From: Dactylosporangium siamense | GTDB taxonomy: Bacteria > Actinomycetota > Actinomycetes > Mycobacteriales > Micromonosporaceae | NCBI RefSeq assembly: GCF_016862795.1 | Contig: NZ_BONQ01000021.1 | Location: forward strand, 1 to 64,000 | Reading direction: 5' to 3' | Length of the DNA stretch: 64,000 nt | Shown: positions 63,962-64,000 of the stretch, in pieces | Layout: each line of letters opens with the position of its first letter | How positions within the stretch are numbered: the first letter of the stretch is position 1 | Made by a program: the position numbers and the translations under genes | The notes under the pieces: model-generated | Databases searched by the model: none | The model's input: only the letters and a program-made list of their open reading frames with translations | What the model was told of the DNA's origin: nothing

Positions 63962-63992
63962 GACGGCGGGTCCCCGGTGGGGGCCCGCCGTC
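63962..63992 (+). terminator. Terminator after rplA
   Basis: GACGGCGGG / CCCGCCGTC, extended by CCCC / GGGG across one T-G pair, with a GGT loop. It separates rplKA from whatever follows (normally the rplJ leader). Confidence 0.75.
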
Positions 63993-64000
63993 GTCTATGT

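Overview
The window is very GC-rich DNA with GTG and TTG starts, many leaderless-looking genes and dense gene packing. Gene content (MoeZ, a DUF3152 protein and DUF3107 in one neighbourhood; rpmG, two MaoC-fold dehydratase genes, tRNA-Trp, secE, nusG, rplK and rplA in another) points to an actinobacterium. Cyanophycin genes, many long secreted carbohydrate-active proteins and a chemoreceptor gene fit a filamentous, possibly zoosporic member of the Micromonosporaceae (Actinoplanes or Dactylosporangium type). The genus is an inference.

Layout. 1-442 is the 5' end of a secreted CBM2 protein. 605-5047 encodes a giant DUF4011/SF1 helicase/Vsr-like nuclease protein, possibly anti-phage. A structured repeat element (about 5057-5441) separates it from a convergent GH78 rhamnosidase (5541-9179) with a doubled LacI-type operator. 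9323-17797 carries cphB and cphA, then a Ser/Thr kinase, a zinc-ribbon/FHA protein and an Hsp70-like membrane protein with an extracellular LCCL-type domain. 17802-24410 (minus) holds a cyclase-fold protein, moeZ, a DUF3152 metallopeptidase-like protein, an alpha/beta hydrolase and a long disordered protein. 24500-28097 holds a TetR regulator, DUF3107, a ferritin-like protein, a possible 30-residue gene and a DEAD-box helicase.

28157-36051 holds a His-rich exported protein, an NlpC/P60 hydrolase, a multidomain secreted sugar dehydrogenase-like protein and a RecQ helicase fused to a phosphoribosyltransferase-like tail. A second copy of the structured repeat follows (36061-36480). Next come an alkyltransferase-like protein, proB, a tandem repeat, a gamma-glutamyltransferase with no ordinary start codon, an MFS carrier and a PLP decarboxylase-like enzyme. 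42363-52509 is a reduced complex I operon (nuoB, C, H, I, J, K, L, M, N) that lacks nuoA, D, E, F and G, contains a chemoreceptor gene between nuoI and nuoJ, and has a 35-codon ORF tying nuoM to nuoN.

52584-59320 holds htpX, an MFS carrier, several very small genes, yajQ, tRNA-Tyr, and a small exported peptide gene just upstream of a GGDEF-EAL protein. 59599-63948 is the conserved tRNA-Thr, tRNA-Met, rpmG, hadA/hadB-like, tRNA-Trp, secE, nusG, rplK, rplA segment.

The least ordinary items are the structured intergenic repeat family, whose hairpins keep their geometry while their sequence changes, the kinase-FHA-Hsp70/LCCL gene set, the reduced nuo operon with an embedded chemoreceptor, and the secreted peptide beside the cyclic-di-GMP protein. 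At least eleven genes share a TANNNT box 6-8 bases before an ATG or GTG, suggesting frequent leaderless transcription.
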